Of a DNA stretch of 64,000 nt, positions 34,087-43,911 are shown piece by piece (position 1 is the stretch's first letter; each line of letters starts with the position of its first letter). A program made the translations under genes and the position numbers. Under the pieces are notes generated by a model. The model saw only the letters and a list, made by a program, of their open reading frames with translations. It made no database searches and was not told the DNA's origin. The DNA is from an uncultured Anaeromyxobacter sp. (GTDB taxonomy: Bacteria > Myxococcota > Myxococcia > Myxococcales > Anaeromyxobacteraceae): assembly GCA_903874275.1 (NCBI GenBank), contig CAIQRS010000010.1, forward strand, positions 1 to 64,000, given 5' to 3'.

Positions 34087-34881
34087 TCAGATGTCGAACT
34101 CCAGCTGCGCCTTCACCGTGGCCTTGGCCTGCGCGTCCTCGTCGTACCTGTGGCGCAGGTGCACCGGCTTCTCGGCCTTCCGCCGCAGCCGGAGGTTCAG
34201 CATCTCCACGGCCAGCGAGAAGGCCATGGCGAAGTAGACGTAGCCGCGCGGGATGTGCTGGTCGAGGGCCTCGGCCACCAGCATCACGCCGATGAGGATG
34301 AGGAAGGACAGCGCCAGCATCTTCACGGTGGGGTGGTCCTCGACGAACTTCCCGATGGGGCCGGCGAAGACCAGCATCACCCCCACCGCGAGCACCATGG
34401 CCACCACCATCACCTGGATGTGCTGGGCCATGCCCACGGCGGTGATCACCGAGTCGAGCGAGAAGACGATGTCGAGGAGGGCGATCTGCAGGATGGTCCA
34501 GCCGAAGGAGGCCTTGCCGCCCTTCGCGCCCTGTGCCTCGTGGCCGGCCTCGAGCTTGTCGTGGATCTCGAAGGTGGCCTTGCCGATGAGGAAGAGCCCG
34601 CCGACACCCAGGATGAGGTCGCGCCCGGAGAACCCCTGCCCGAGCAGCGCGAAGAGGTCGGCGGTGAGCCCCATGAGCCAGGTGATGGCGAGCAGCAGGG
34701 CCAGCCGGGTGCCCAGCGCCGCGCCCAGGCCGAGCCGTCGGGCCAGCGGCTGCTGCGCCGCGGGCAGCTTCCCGGCCAGGATGGTCAGGAAGACGATGTT
34801 GTCCACGCCGAGGACGATCTCCATCGCCGCCAGGGTGGCGAGGGAGATCCAGGTCTCCGGGTGGGTCCAGATGGCGAGCAT
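34087..34881 (-). CDS. TerC-family integral membrane protein
   Basis: 264 aa with seven or more transmembrane helices and the conserved TerC motifs EIVLGVDNIVFLTIL and DSVITAVGM, each bearing the acidic residues of the family. TerC proteins were named for tellurite resistance; related proteins such as Alx and YkoY handle manganese efflux. No yybP-ykoY-type riboswitch leader is visible in the 9-bp gap after the MBL gene. It is thus read from the etf transcript. Confidence 0.92.
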   Translation of the reverse strand: MLAIWTHPETWISLATLAAMEIVLGVDNIVFLTILAGKLPAAQQPLARRLGLGAALGTRLALLLAITWLMGLTADLFALLGQGFSGRDLILGVGGLFLIGKATFEIHDKLEAGHEAQGAKGGKASFGWTILQIALLDIVFSLDSVITAVGMAQHIQVMVVAMVLAVGVMLVFAGPIGKFVEDHPTVKMLALSFLILIGVMLVAEALDQHIPRGYVYFAMAFSLAVEMLNLRLRRKAEKPVHLRHRYDEDAQAKATVKAQLEFDI

Positions 34882-34890
34882 CCGGAGCTT

Positions 34891-35892
34891 TTACCCCAGA
34901 CGGAACCGCAGGACATCCCCGTCGTCCGCGCGCACCACCTCGTCGCCCGCCTCCAGGACCTCGAGGTTGGCGAGCGTCTCCGACACGGTGAGGAACATGG
35001 CCGCGGCCGGCGCGCGGGGGAAGAGGCGGCCGGTCACCTCCCAGCCGGTGAGCGGCCCCCCTCGCAGCTCGTCGCGGATCTTCCGCTGCCGCTTCCCGTA
35101 GAAGGCCAGCAGCCGGTCGATCACCGCGCGGTGGTCGCCGAAGGGAGTGGCGTGGCCGGGCAGGACGGTGTCCACCTCGAGCGCGTGCAGCCGCCCCACC
35201 GACTCGAGGTAGGCGACCAGCGGGCACCAGTCCTCCTGCCCGTCGGGCCCGAGCTCGATGAGCGGGTTCGGAGAGACGTGCTCGAGGAGGTGGTCGTCGG
35301 AGAGGAAGAGCCGGTGCTCCCGTTCGTACAGGCAGAGGAGCCCGGGGGTGTGCCCGGGCATGTGCATCGGCTCGAAGGTGACGTGCTTCATCCGCAGGGG
35401 CTCGGCGAGGTCGAGCGGCTCGACCTGCGGGACGCGGCGGGCCTTGGTGAAGCCTTCCCTCACCTGGCGCCAGGCCTCCTCCATCACCTCGAGCGGCACC
35501 CCCAGCCGCACGAAGAAGGCCCCGTAGAGGCCGACCTGGTCCATCCAGCGCGGGAACCCCTCCGCCATCTTGGGGATGTCGCGCGGGTGGGCGTGGACCG
35601 GGACGGGATGGCCGGCCTGCTCGAGCAGCGCCGCCGCGCCGCCGTAGTGGTCGATGTGGCCGTGGGAGACGATGATCCGGGTGACGTCGCGGGGCGAGCG
35701 GCCGATGCGCGCCAGCCCCTCCATCATGGCGGCTGAGGCCTGCGGCGAGCCCAGCCCGGAGTCGAAGAGCAGCAGCCCGCCGTCCCGGTCCTCGATGGCG
35801 TAGCCGTTCACCGGCCCGCCCGCCTCCAGGAAAGGGATGGGCATGGAGATCCGGTGGATCCCCAGCGCGGCGAGCTCCGCCTCCGCGATCAC
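34891..35892 (-). CDS. MBL-fold hydrolase (glyoxalase II-like)
   Basis: 333 aa from GTG 35892, overlapping the etfA stop (GTGA). The zinc motif HGHIDHYGG, then PMHMPGHTPG, SDDHLLEH and PGHATPFGDHR give a full set of binuclear metallo-beta-lactamase ligands. The last ~90 residues look like a winged-helix-type C-terminal domain often seen in this subfamily. It could hydrolyse thioesters or act as a lactonase. Co-translation with ETF suggests a role in acyl-CoA metabolism, an inference. Confidence 0.87.
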   Translation of the reverse strand: MIAEAELAALGIHRISMPIPFLEAGGPVNGYAIEDRDGGLLLFDSGLGSPQASAAMMEGLARIGRSPRDVTRIIVSHGHIDHYGGAAALLEQAGHPVPVHAHPRDIPKMAEGFPRWMDQVGLYGAFFVRLGVPLEVMEEAWRQVREGFTKARRVPQVEPLDLAEPLRMKHVTFEPMHMPGHTPGLLCLYEREHRLFLSDDHLLEHVSPNPLIELGPDGQEDWCPLVAYLESVGRLHALEVDTVLPGHATPFGDHRAVIDRLLAFYGKRQRKIRDELRGGPLTGWEVTGRLFPRAPAAAMFLTVSETLANLEVLEAGDEVVRADDGDVLRFRLG

Positions 35893-36854
35893 GATCCCTT
35901 GCCGGCCTTGATCTTCTCGCGCAGCTCGGGGACGGCCTTGAAGAGGTCGGCGACGAGCCCGTAGTCGGCCAGCTGGAAGATGGGGGCCTCGGGGTCCTTG
36001 TTGATGGCCACGATGACCTTGGAGCCCTTCATGCCGGCCAGGTGCTGGATGGCGCCGGAGATGCCGGCGGCGATGTAGAGCTCGGGCGCGACCACCTTGC
36101 CGGTCTGCCCCACCTGCAGGTCGTTGGCGACCCAGCCTGCGTCCACCGCGGCGCGGGTGGCGCCCACGGCGGCGCCCAGGTCGTCGGCCAGGGCTTCCAG
36201 CTCCTTGAAGTCGCCCTTGGTTCCGCGGCCGCCGGAGACGACGACGCGGGCCTCGGTGAGCTCGGGGCGCGCGCTCTTCACCTCCTTGAACTCGACGAAG
36301 CGGACGGGCAGCGCGGCCAGGTCCACGGCGGCGGCGACGCCCTTCACCTCGCCCCCGGCGGCCTTGGCGGCGGGCGGGAACTCGGTGGGACGGATGGTGA
36401 ACGCCTTGACCGGCGTGGCCAGGTCCACCTCGGCGAGCACGTTGCCGGCCCACATGGGGCGATGGAAGGTGATGGCCGGGCCGGCCCCGCCGAAGCCCAG
36501 CACCTCGGTGGCGGTGGCGGCGCCCATGCGGGCGGCCACGCGGGGAATGAGGTCCTTGCCGAAGGCGGTGGCGGCCGCGCCCACGAAGGTGGCGCCCACC
36601 CCCTTGGCGATCTCGACGACCACCGGCGCGAAGGCCTCGGCCAGGTAGTGCTCGAGGCCGTCGGCTTCGGCGGCGTGCACGGTGACGCCATAGGCGGCGA
36701 TCTCGGCGGCGACGGCGCCCACCCCCTTGCCGAGGACGGCGACGTGGACCTTCCCGCCGGTGCGGCCGGCGATGGCCTGGCCGGCGGCGACGGCGTGGAG
36801 GGTGGCCTTCTTGAGGTGACCGCCCGACTGCTCCGCGACGATGAGGACGTTCAT
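35889..36854 (-). CDS. etfA: Electron transfer flavoprotein alpha subunit
   Basis: 321 aa. The C-terminal FAD domain is clear: [23 protein letters not shown], then [17 protein letters not shown] and [21 protein letters not shown]. It receives electrons from acyl-CoA dehydrogenases together with EtfB and passes them to a quinone reductase. A GGAG ribosome binding site is visible, and the start is 9 bp after the etfB stop. I see no extra N-terminal ferredoxin domain of the bifurcating type. Confidence 0.96.
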   Translation of the reverse strand: MNVLIVAEQSGGHLKKATLHAVAAGQAIAGRTGGKVHVAVLGKGVGAVAAEIAAYGVTVHAAEADGLEHYLAEAFAPVVVEIAKGVGATFVGAAATAFGKDLIPRVAARMGAATATEVLGFGGAGPAITFHRPMWAGNVLAEVDLATPVKAFTIRPTEFPPAAKAAGGEVKGVAAAVDLAALPVRFVEFKEVKSARPELTEARVVVSGGRGTKGDFKELEALADDLGAAVGATRAAVDAGWVANDLQVGQTGKVVAPELYIAAGISGAIQHLAGMKGSKVIVAINKDPEAPIFQLADYGLVADLFKAVPELREKIKAGKGS

Positions 36855-36863
36855 GGCGTTCTC

Positions 36864-37667
36864 CTAGAGGACCTTGGCCTCGCCCTTCAGCTTGGCGTAG
36901 AGCTCGGGGACGTCGGCGACCTTGAGACCGCCCTGCCGCTTGGGGGGCTCCGAGAGCTTCTTCACGACCACCTTGGGCGCGAGGTCGATGCCCAGGGAGG
37001 CGCCGGCGATCTCCTCCACCGGCTTCTTCTTCGCCTTCATGATGCCGGGGAGCGAGGCGAAGCGGGGCTTGTTGAGCCGCAGGTCGCAGGTGACGATGGC
37101 CGGCAGGTTCACGTCCACGAAGATCAGGCCTCCGTCCACCTCGCGCACCACCCGCACCGACTTGCCGTCGGCGGCGAGCACGATGCCCGGCACCTTCTTC
37201 TGCTCGGCCTCGCTCTCCAGGCTCTCGACCTTGGAGGCGAAGGTCCCCTGGCCGAGACCGCGCCGCTCGGCCAGGTACTGGCCGACCTGGTTCTGGTCGT
37301 CGTCGATCGACTGCTTGCCGAGGAGGACGACGTCCGGCTTCTCCTTCTCGAGCACCTTGTCGAGGATGGCCGAGACCACCACCGGGTCGAGCGGGCCCTC
37401 GTGCTTCACCAGGATCCCCCGGTCGGCGCCCATGGCCAGGGCGGCGCGGATCTCGGTCATCGACTTGTCGCCGCCGATGCTGGCGACGATCACCTCGCCG
37501 CCGTGCTTCTCCTTGAGCCGGAGCCCCTCCTCGACGGCGATCTCGTCGAAGGGGTTCATCTTGTAGTTCACGCCTTCGGTGACGATGCCCGTTCCGTCGG
37601 GCTTCACCTTGATCTTCGACTCGGGGTCCTCGACGCGCTTGGCCGTGACCAGGATCTTGAGGGGCAT
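36864..37667 (-). CDS. etfB: Electron transfer flavoprotein beta subunit
   Basis: 267 aa. It begins MPLKILVTAKRVEDPESKIKV and has the beta-subunit landmarks MNPFDEIAVEEGLRLKE, GKQSIDDDQNQVGQYLAE and PAIVTCDLRLNKPRFASLPGIMKAKKKP. It forms the heterodimer with EtfA. AAGGAG precedes the ATG, and an imperfect palindrome overlaps that site. It is the first gene of the run etfB-etfA-MBL-terC-channel-cusF. Confidence 0.96.
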   Translation of the reverse strand: MPLKILVTAKRVEDPESKIKVKPDGTGIVTEGVNYKMNPFDEIAVEEGLRLKEKHGGEVIVASIGGDKSMTEIRAALAMGADRGILVKHEGPLDPVVVSAILDKVLEKEKPDVVLLGKQSIDDDQNQVGQYLAERRGLGQGTFASKVESLESEAEQKKVPGIVLAADGKSVRVVREVDGGLIFVDVNLPAIVTCDLRLNKPRFASLPGIMKAKKKPVEEIAGASLGIDLAPKVVVKKLSEPPKRQGGLKVADVPELYAKLKGEAKVL

Positions 37668-37676
37668 GGGGACTCC

Positions 37677-37692
37677 TTGACTCTAGAATCAA
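37677..37692. promoter_or_regulatory. Imperfect palindrome overlapping the etfB leader
   Basis: TTGACTCTAGAATCAA, with one mismatch pair, ends immediately upstream of the AAGGAG of etfB. Such a site could be an operator for a TetR-type acyl-CoA regulator, but no regulator gene is adjacent. Confidence 0.3.
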
Positions 37693-37753
37693 CCAGGGAC
37701 GCCCGATCTAGCCCGGTCCCTTCGAATGTTGCAACAACCTTCGACACGGGGCG

Positions 37754-40357
37754 TCACCGGGGCTCGATGTAGCCCACCGCCTCCTGCCGGACGCAGTCGC
37801 AGTTGAGCCAGAGCAACCCGCCGTCCTCGCTGGTGAAATCGACGACGTGGACCACCCCCTCCATGCGGGCGTCGTCGGGCAGCAGCCCGGCGAGCAGGTT
37901 CGGAGCGGCCCGAAGCCGGGGCTCGTCGAGGAGATGTCCGGGGTGGGCCGGGTAGAGGGCGACGTAGAGCATCGACTCCTCCACCAGGTCGTTGAAGAAG
38001 TGGGAGCCGAGCGAGACGTCCGGCACCACGTCGCCGATGCGCATGATCTCGCAGAGCACCGAGACCCGCTGGATCTCGGCGAAGGAGACCGGGACCCCGA
38101 GGGCCACCGTGGTCGTCCCCCAGCGCCCCGGGCCGAGCAGCATGACCTTCCGGTCCACGTCGGGGTCGAGCCGCATGAGGCGCCCGATGACCCGCGCCAC
38201 CTCGTGCCGGTCGCCGGTGCCGAGGTTCACGTAGGCGTCCGGGTCCACGTAGACCACCCGGTCGATGGGGGTGTGGGCGCTCGGCCCCACGATGGGGCCG
38301 CGGGAGCGGAGCAGCACCCGGTCCTCGGGGAGCGCGGACGGCGCCGGCACGATGGCCCCCCCCTCGCGCACCTGAAGCGGGCGGCACTGCACCAGGTTGA
38401 GGCGAAGCTCCCCGTCGGCGAGGAAGTTGCCGGTGAACTCCACGTCCACCGGGTAGCGATAGGCGTCGCGCAGCATCCCGAGCAGCCCACGCATCCGCTC
38501 GACCAGCGGCGATCCCCAGAGAAGCTCGTCGAAGGTGAGTACCCAGCCGCCGTCGGGGCGCCTGGTCCCGAAGAGCTTGAGCGGAAGCCCGGGGGCGGAC
38601 CGGGCCGCCTCGGCGAAGGGCACGGAGGTGATGGTGCGGGCCCGCAGGTCGAGCACGTCCACCCGGTGCTGCGCGTACTCGGTCTTCTCGTCGAGCGTGG
38701 ACTCGGGGCGGAGCGACGGCGCGTTGAGCGCCACCAGCCGGGTGTAGTCGTCGTCGGAGCGGTCCACCGCGCGGGTGCCCAGGCCGAAGACGAGCCGCAT
38801 CACGCCGGCCTGCGGGTCGATCCCGGCGTTCCAGACGTACGGGTTGTAGGAGAGGGCCACCCCCGCCACCTGCGGGAAGTAGAGGTCGCCGTGGACCGCG
38901 CCGGAGACCCGCTGCACCAGCACCGCCATCTGCTCGTCCCGGTCGAGGAGCCCGCGCCGCTCCCGGTAGCGCAGCGCCTCCTCGCTCATGCTGCTCGCGT
39001 AGACCTGCCGGAGCGCGGCGAGGAAGTCGCGGAGCCGCTCCTCCGGCGTGCCCTGGTTCGGGCAGAAGACGCTCTCGTACTTGCCGGTGAAGGCGTTGCC
39101 GAAGCCGTCCTCGAGCAGGCTCGACGACCGCACGATGATGGGCGACTGGCCGTAGTACTCGAGCATGGCCACGAAGCGGCGCAGCACGAAGTCGGGGAAC
39201 TTCCCTTCCTCGACCCGGCGGCGGGCCTCGGCGGCCCCGTCGAGGAAGGAGGCGCGCCGGCGCTGCTCGCGGCGGGCAGGCCAGCAGCCGTTGCGCACCA
39301 GGTAGGTGTAGAAGACGTCGGAGCCGATGAACCAGGAGTCGTGGGGCTCGAGCATCCGGCCCCAGGCCGGGTCGCCGTTGGCGATGATGGCGCGGGCCAC
39401 CAGCATGCCCGCCGCCTTCCCTCCCACGAGCCCGGTGCCCACCATCCGGCGGCGGATGGCGAGCAGGTCGTCGAGGGTGAGGTGGCGCCCGGCCATCTCG
39501 GCGAAGCGGTCGTCGCGGGTCAGCATCATGCGCAGCAGCGACTCGAAGGCGGCCCGCTCCTCCTGCGGGCGGCGCCGCCCCTCCCGGACCCCGTCGCGGA
39601 TCTCGCGCGCCGCGTCCACCCGCCGGTCCCACACGTCGGCCCGCTCCACCGCGTCGAGCCGCCGGTCGGCCACGTCCACCAGGGCCTCGGAGAGCTCCGC
39701 ACTCTCGGTGAGGGGGCGCAGCCGCTCCCCCTCGCGGACGTGGGGCAGGTACATGGTGGGGGAGTGGCGGCCGTCCACCTTGAGCGGGTGGAAGTAGACG
39801 TCGCGGCGGCGGCGGAAGACGTCCACCAGGATCTGGGTGGTGCTGCGCACCGCGTCCACCGCCTCGGCGGCGTGGTGGCCGGCCTGCAGGGCGAAGTAGG
39901 TCACCGTGTCGAGCTCGTAGAGGTACGGGCAGGTGACCATGAAGAAGTTGCCCAGCATGAGGTCGCTGTACCAGTCGGCCGCGAGATCGGAGAGGCAGTC
40001 GAAGACGTGGAAGGCTCCCGGGCCGGCCTCCTCGATGACCCGGTGGATCCCGTCGGTGAAGCCCTCGAAGCCCAGCGCCGGCGAGATCTCGTGGATCTCG
40101 GCGCCCGACGAGGCGTCGAGGAGCGGCTCGTGCCGGGCGAAGCGGAAGTAGACGACGCGGCGCCCCTCGGCACGGGCCAGGGCCACGAAGGGCCTGACCA
40201 GGGGCGGGTAATCCTCCAGGTCCTCCACCTGCCAGACCACGTTGTCGCCCGGACGCAGTCCCTGGAGGATCGCGTCGAAGGCGGGGAGACCGGTCCCGGG
40301 CGGATTGACCGGGATCATCGCTGGGTCGTGATCGGGCACGAAGTCACCTTCGCCCAT
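37754..40357 (-). CDS. PEP/pyruvate-binding-domain protein with degenerate KaiC-like N-terminus
   Basis: 867 aa. Residues ~25-200 resemble a RecA/KaiC-type module (LRPGDNVVWQVEDLEDY, EGRRVVYFRFA), but the Walker A loop is gone. A PPDK_N-type ATP-grasp domain follows from ~300: LVGGKAAGMLVARAI, SPIIVRSSSLLEDGFGNAFTGKYESVF and GVALSYNPYVW. No SHxAI phosphohistidine motif of PEP-utilising enzymes is seen, so it is not a complete PEP synthase. ATP binding is likely; product unknown. It is divergent from gdhA across a palindrome. Confidence 0.8.
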   Translation of the reverse strand: MGEGDFVPDHDPAMIPVNPPGTGLPAFDAILQGLRPGDNVVWQVEDLEDYPPLVRPFVALARAEGRRVVYFRFARHEPLLDASSGAEIHEISPALGFEGFTDGIHRVIEEAGPGAFHVFDCLSDLAADWYSDLMLGNFFMVTCPYLYELDTVTYFALQAGHHAAEAVDAVRSTTQILVDVFRRRRDVYFHPLKVDGRHSPTMYLPHVREGERLRPLTESAELSEALVDVADRRLDAVERADVWDRRVDAAREIRDGVREGRRRPQEERAAFESLLRMMLTRDDRFAEMAGRHLTLDDLLAIRRRMVGTGLVGGKAAGMLVARAIIANGDPAWGRMLEPHDSWFIGSDVFYTYLVRNGCWPARREQRRRASFLDGAAEARRRVEEGKFPDFVLRRFVAMLEYYGQSPIIVRSSSLLEDGFGNAFTGKYESVFCPNQGTPEERLRDFLAALRQVYASSMSEEALRYRERRGLLDRDEQMAVLVQRVSGAVHGDLYFPQVAGVALSYNPYVWNAGIDPQAGVMRLVFGLGTRAVDRSDDDYTRLVALNAPSLRPESTLDEKTEYAQHRVDVLDLRARTITSVPFAEAARSAPGLPLKLFGTRRPDGGWVLTFDELLWGSPLVERMRGLLGMLRDAYRYPVDVEFTGNFLADGELRLNLVQCRPLQVREGGAIVPAPSALPEDRVLLRSRGPIVGPSAHTPIDRVVYVDPDAYVNLGTGDRHEVARVIGRLMRLDPDVDRKVMLLGPGRWGTTTVALGVPVSFAEIQRVSVLCEIMRIGDVVPDVSLGSHFFNDLVEESMLYVALYPAHPGHLLDEPRLRAAPNLLAGLLPDDARMEGVVHVVDFTSEDGGLLWLNCDCVRQEAVGYIEPR

Positions 40358-40364
40358 TGCGGGG

Positions 40365-41790
<1,426 letters not shown>

Positions 41791-41801
41791 CCGCCTCCCG
41801 A

Positions 41802-42890
41802 TCAGCGTCCGGACGGGGGCGGCGCGTAATCGCGCGCCGCCTCCTCCCCGGTGAGGACCCGAAGCACCCCTTCCGCCAGCGCCGCGAGCTCGTCCTCCCC
41901 GGGCAGGAGCGCCACCGGCGCGATCCACTCCACGCGGCGGCGGATGGGGCCGACCACCCCCTCCTGCCACGCCATCCCGCCGGTCAGGATCACCGCGTCC
42001 ACCCGGCCGTCGAGCGCCACCGCCATGGCCCCGATCGACTTCGCCACCTGGTAGGCCATGGCCTCGACCGCCAGCACCGCGGCGGCGTCCCCGGCGGCGG
42101 CGCGGGCCACCGCCTCCCGCGCGTCGCGCGTGCCGAGCAGCGCCCAGAGCCCCCCGTCGCCGAAGAGGCGGCGGCGCACCGCGCCCCGCTCGGCCCCCGG
42201 CGCGAAGCACAGGTCCACCACCGCGGTGACGGGCACCCCTCCGGCCCGGTCGCCGGCGAAGGGCCCCTCGTCCTGCGGGTTCACCACGTCCACCATCCGC
42301 CCCTCCCGCAGGGCGGCCAGCGAGACCCCGGTGCCCAGGTGGGCGACGACCAGGCGAAGCTCCTCGAGCGCGCGCCCCGTCTCCCGGGCGTGGCGCCGGG
42401 CCACCGCCCGGATGTTCAAGGCGTGGGCGAAGCTGTGCCGCTCCACCCCGGCCAGGCCGGTGGGGCGGGCCTCGGGAACGAGCTCGTCCACGCTGACCGG
42501 GTCCACGGTGAAGGCCGGGCAGCCGTGGTCGGCGGCCACGGCCAGCGCGATGGGAACGCCCAGGTTGGAGGCGTGCTCGCCGCGCGGGCCGCGCAGGAGC
42601 TCGTCGGCCATCTCCGGGGTGGCCCGCAGGGTCCCGGCCGGCACCGGCCCGAGCAGCCCGCCGCGGCCCACCACCGCGTCGAGCCGGGCCCCCGGCGCCG
42701 CGCGGGCCAGGAACTCCCGGACGGCGGAGAGGCGCATGGGGAGCTGGTCGGCCATGCGCGGTGAGGCGATCGCCTCGGGGGAATGGCGCAGCACCTCCTC
42801 GGCGAGGAGCGACGCCCCGCGGAAGAGGCCGAGCTTGGTGGACCCCGCCCCGGGATTCACCACCAGTATAAGTAGCCCGGCCTGGCTCAC
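41802..42890 (-). CDS. buk: Butyrate kinase-type acyl kinase
   Basis: 362 aa from GTG 42890, overlapping the ptb stop (GTGA). It shows the ASKHA-family phosphate-binding NPGAGSTKLGLF, AHLGTGVSLAALREGR and AVILTGGMAW. It converts an acyl phosphate and ADP to a carboxylate and ATP in the cytoplasm. Buk members also act on branched and aryl acids; adjacent ior and paaK genes make isobutyryl-, isovaleryl- or arylacetyl-phosphate plausible substrates. Confidence 0.92.
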   Translation of the reverse strand: MSQAGLLILVVNPGAGSTKLGLFRGASLLAEEVLRHSPEAIASPRMADQLPMRLSAVREFLARAAPGARLDAVVGRGGLLGPVPAGTLRATPEMADELLRGPRGEHASNLGVPIALAVAADHGCPAFTVDPVSVDELVPEARPTGLAGVERHSFAHALNIRAVARRHARETGRALEELRLVVAHLGTGVSLAALREGRMVDVVNPQDEGPFAGDRAGGVPVTAVVDLCFAPGAERGAVRRRLFGDGGLWALLGTRDAREAVARAAAGDAAAVLAVEAMAYQVAKSIGAMAVALDGRVDAVILTGGMAWQEGVVGPIRRRVEWIAPVALLPGEDELAALAEGVLRVLTGEEAARDYAPPPSGR

Positions 42891-43888
42891 GCGCCCCCCT
42901 CGGCCGAGAGGACGCCCAGCGCGATGGAGAGGAGCTTGTCGTCGGTCCGCTCGACGCGCGAGGGGATGAGCACCGGCGCCCGCGCCCCCTCGATGACGTG
43001 GGCCACGGGCTTGCCGGCCAGCCAGGAGAAGGCCTTGCCCAGGATGTTTCCGGCCTCGATGGTGGGGACCAGCAGCACGTCGGCGCGCCCGGCCAGCGGG
43101 TGGTCGATTCCCTTGGCCCGGGCCGCCCAGGGGAGCAGCGCGTTGTCGAGGGCCAGCGGCCCGACCACGTGGCAGCCGGTGATCTCGCCCCGCTCGGCCA
43201 TCTCCACGAGGGCCCGGGCGTCCTGGGTGTGGGGCATGGCCGGGGACGGGGTCTCCACCGCGCAGAGCACCGCCACGATGGGGCTCGGGAAGCCCAGCCG
43301 GTGGAAGACCCGCACCGCGTTCTCGAGGATGGCCTGCTTCTCGGAGAGGCGCGGGGCCACGTTCACGCCGCCGTCGGTGATGCCCACGATGCGCCGGGGC
43401 GGCGCGGTGGGGTGCTCGCTCACCATCACGTCGGAGAGGATGCGGCCGGTGCGCAGGCCGTGTTCGCGGTCGAGCACGGCGCGGAGCAGGTCGCCGGTGG
43501 GCAGCCGCCCCTTGAGGATCAGCGAGGCCTCCCCGGCCCGCACCCGCTCGACCGCGAGTGAAGCGGCCCGGCGGTCGTCGGTCTCCTGGACGATCTCGTG
43601 GTGGGAGGGGTCCTCCGAAAGCTTCCAGAGCATGTCCTCGAGCCGCTCCCGGTCGCCGATGAGCAGGCCGCGGGCGATCCCGCGCCGCCGCGCCTCCACC
43701 ACGGCGCCGAGCGCCGTCTCGCTCTCCGCCGCCGGGACGGCGACCACGCGGGGGCCCAGCGCGCGGGCGCGCAGGACCAGCTCGTCGAGGGAATGGACCG
43801 GATCCACCGGCCGGGGGTTTGCCACGGCCGGGCCGGCCCCGCCAGCCCTTGCCGCACGGACCCCGAAAGGGGAGAATCGCCGACCCAT
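42887..43888 (-). CDS. ptb: Phosphate butyryltransferase-type phosphotransacylase
   Basis: 333 aa from ATG 43888; GTG 43825 (VANPRPVDPVHSLDELV) is an attractive shorter start because it keeps the divergent gap free. PTA/PTB-family motifs include ILKGRLPTGDLLRAVLDRE, ILSDVMVSEHP, TDGGVNVAP and DVLLVPTIEAGNILGKA. It exchanges CoA for phosphate on an acyl-CoA, supplying Buk. The pair is divergent from iorA (23 bp between the ATG and the iorA start). Confidence 0.9.
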   Translation of the reverse strand: MGRRFSPFGVRAARAGGAGPAVANPRPVDPVHSLDELVLRARALGPRVVAVPAAESETALGAVVEARRRGIARGLLIGDRERLEDMLWKLSEDPSHHEIVQETDDRRAASLAVERVRAGEASLILKGRLPTGDLLRAVLDREHGLRTGRILSDVMVSEHPTAPPRRIVGITDGGVNVAPRLSEKQAILENAVRVFHRLGFPSPIVAVLCAVETPSPAMPHTQDARALVEMAERGEITGCHVVGPLALDNALLPWAARAKGIDHPLAGRADVLLVPTIEAGNILGKAFSWLAGKPVAHVIEGARAPVLIPSRVERTDDKLLSIALGVLSAEGGA

Positions 43889-43911
43889 TTCCGAGTGAGG
43901 CAGGATCGATC

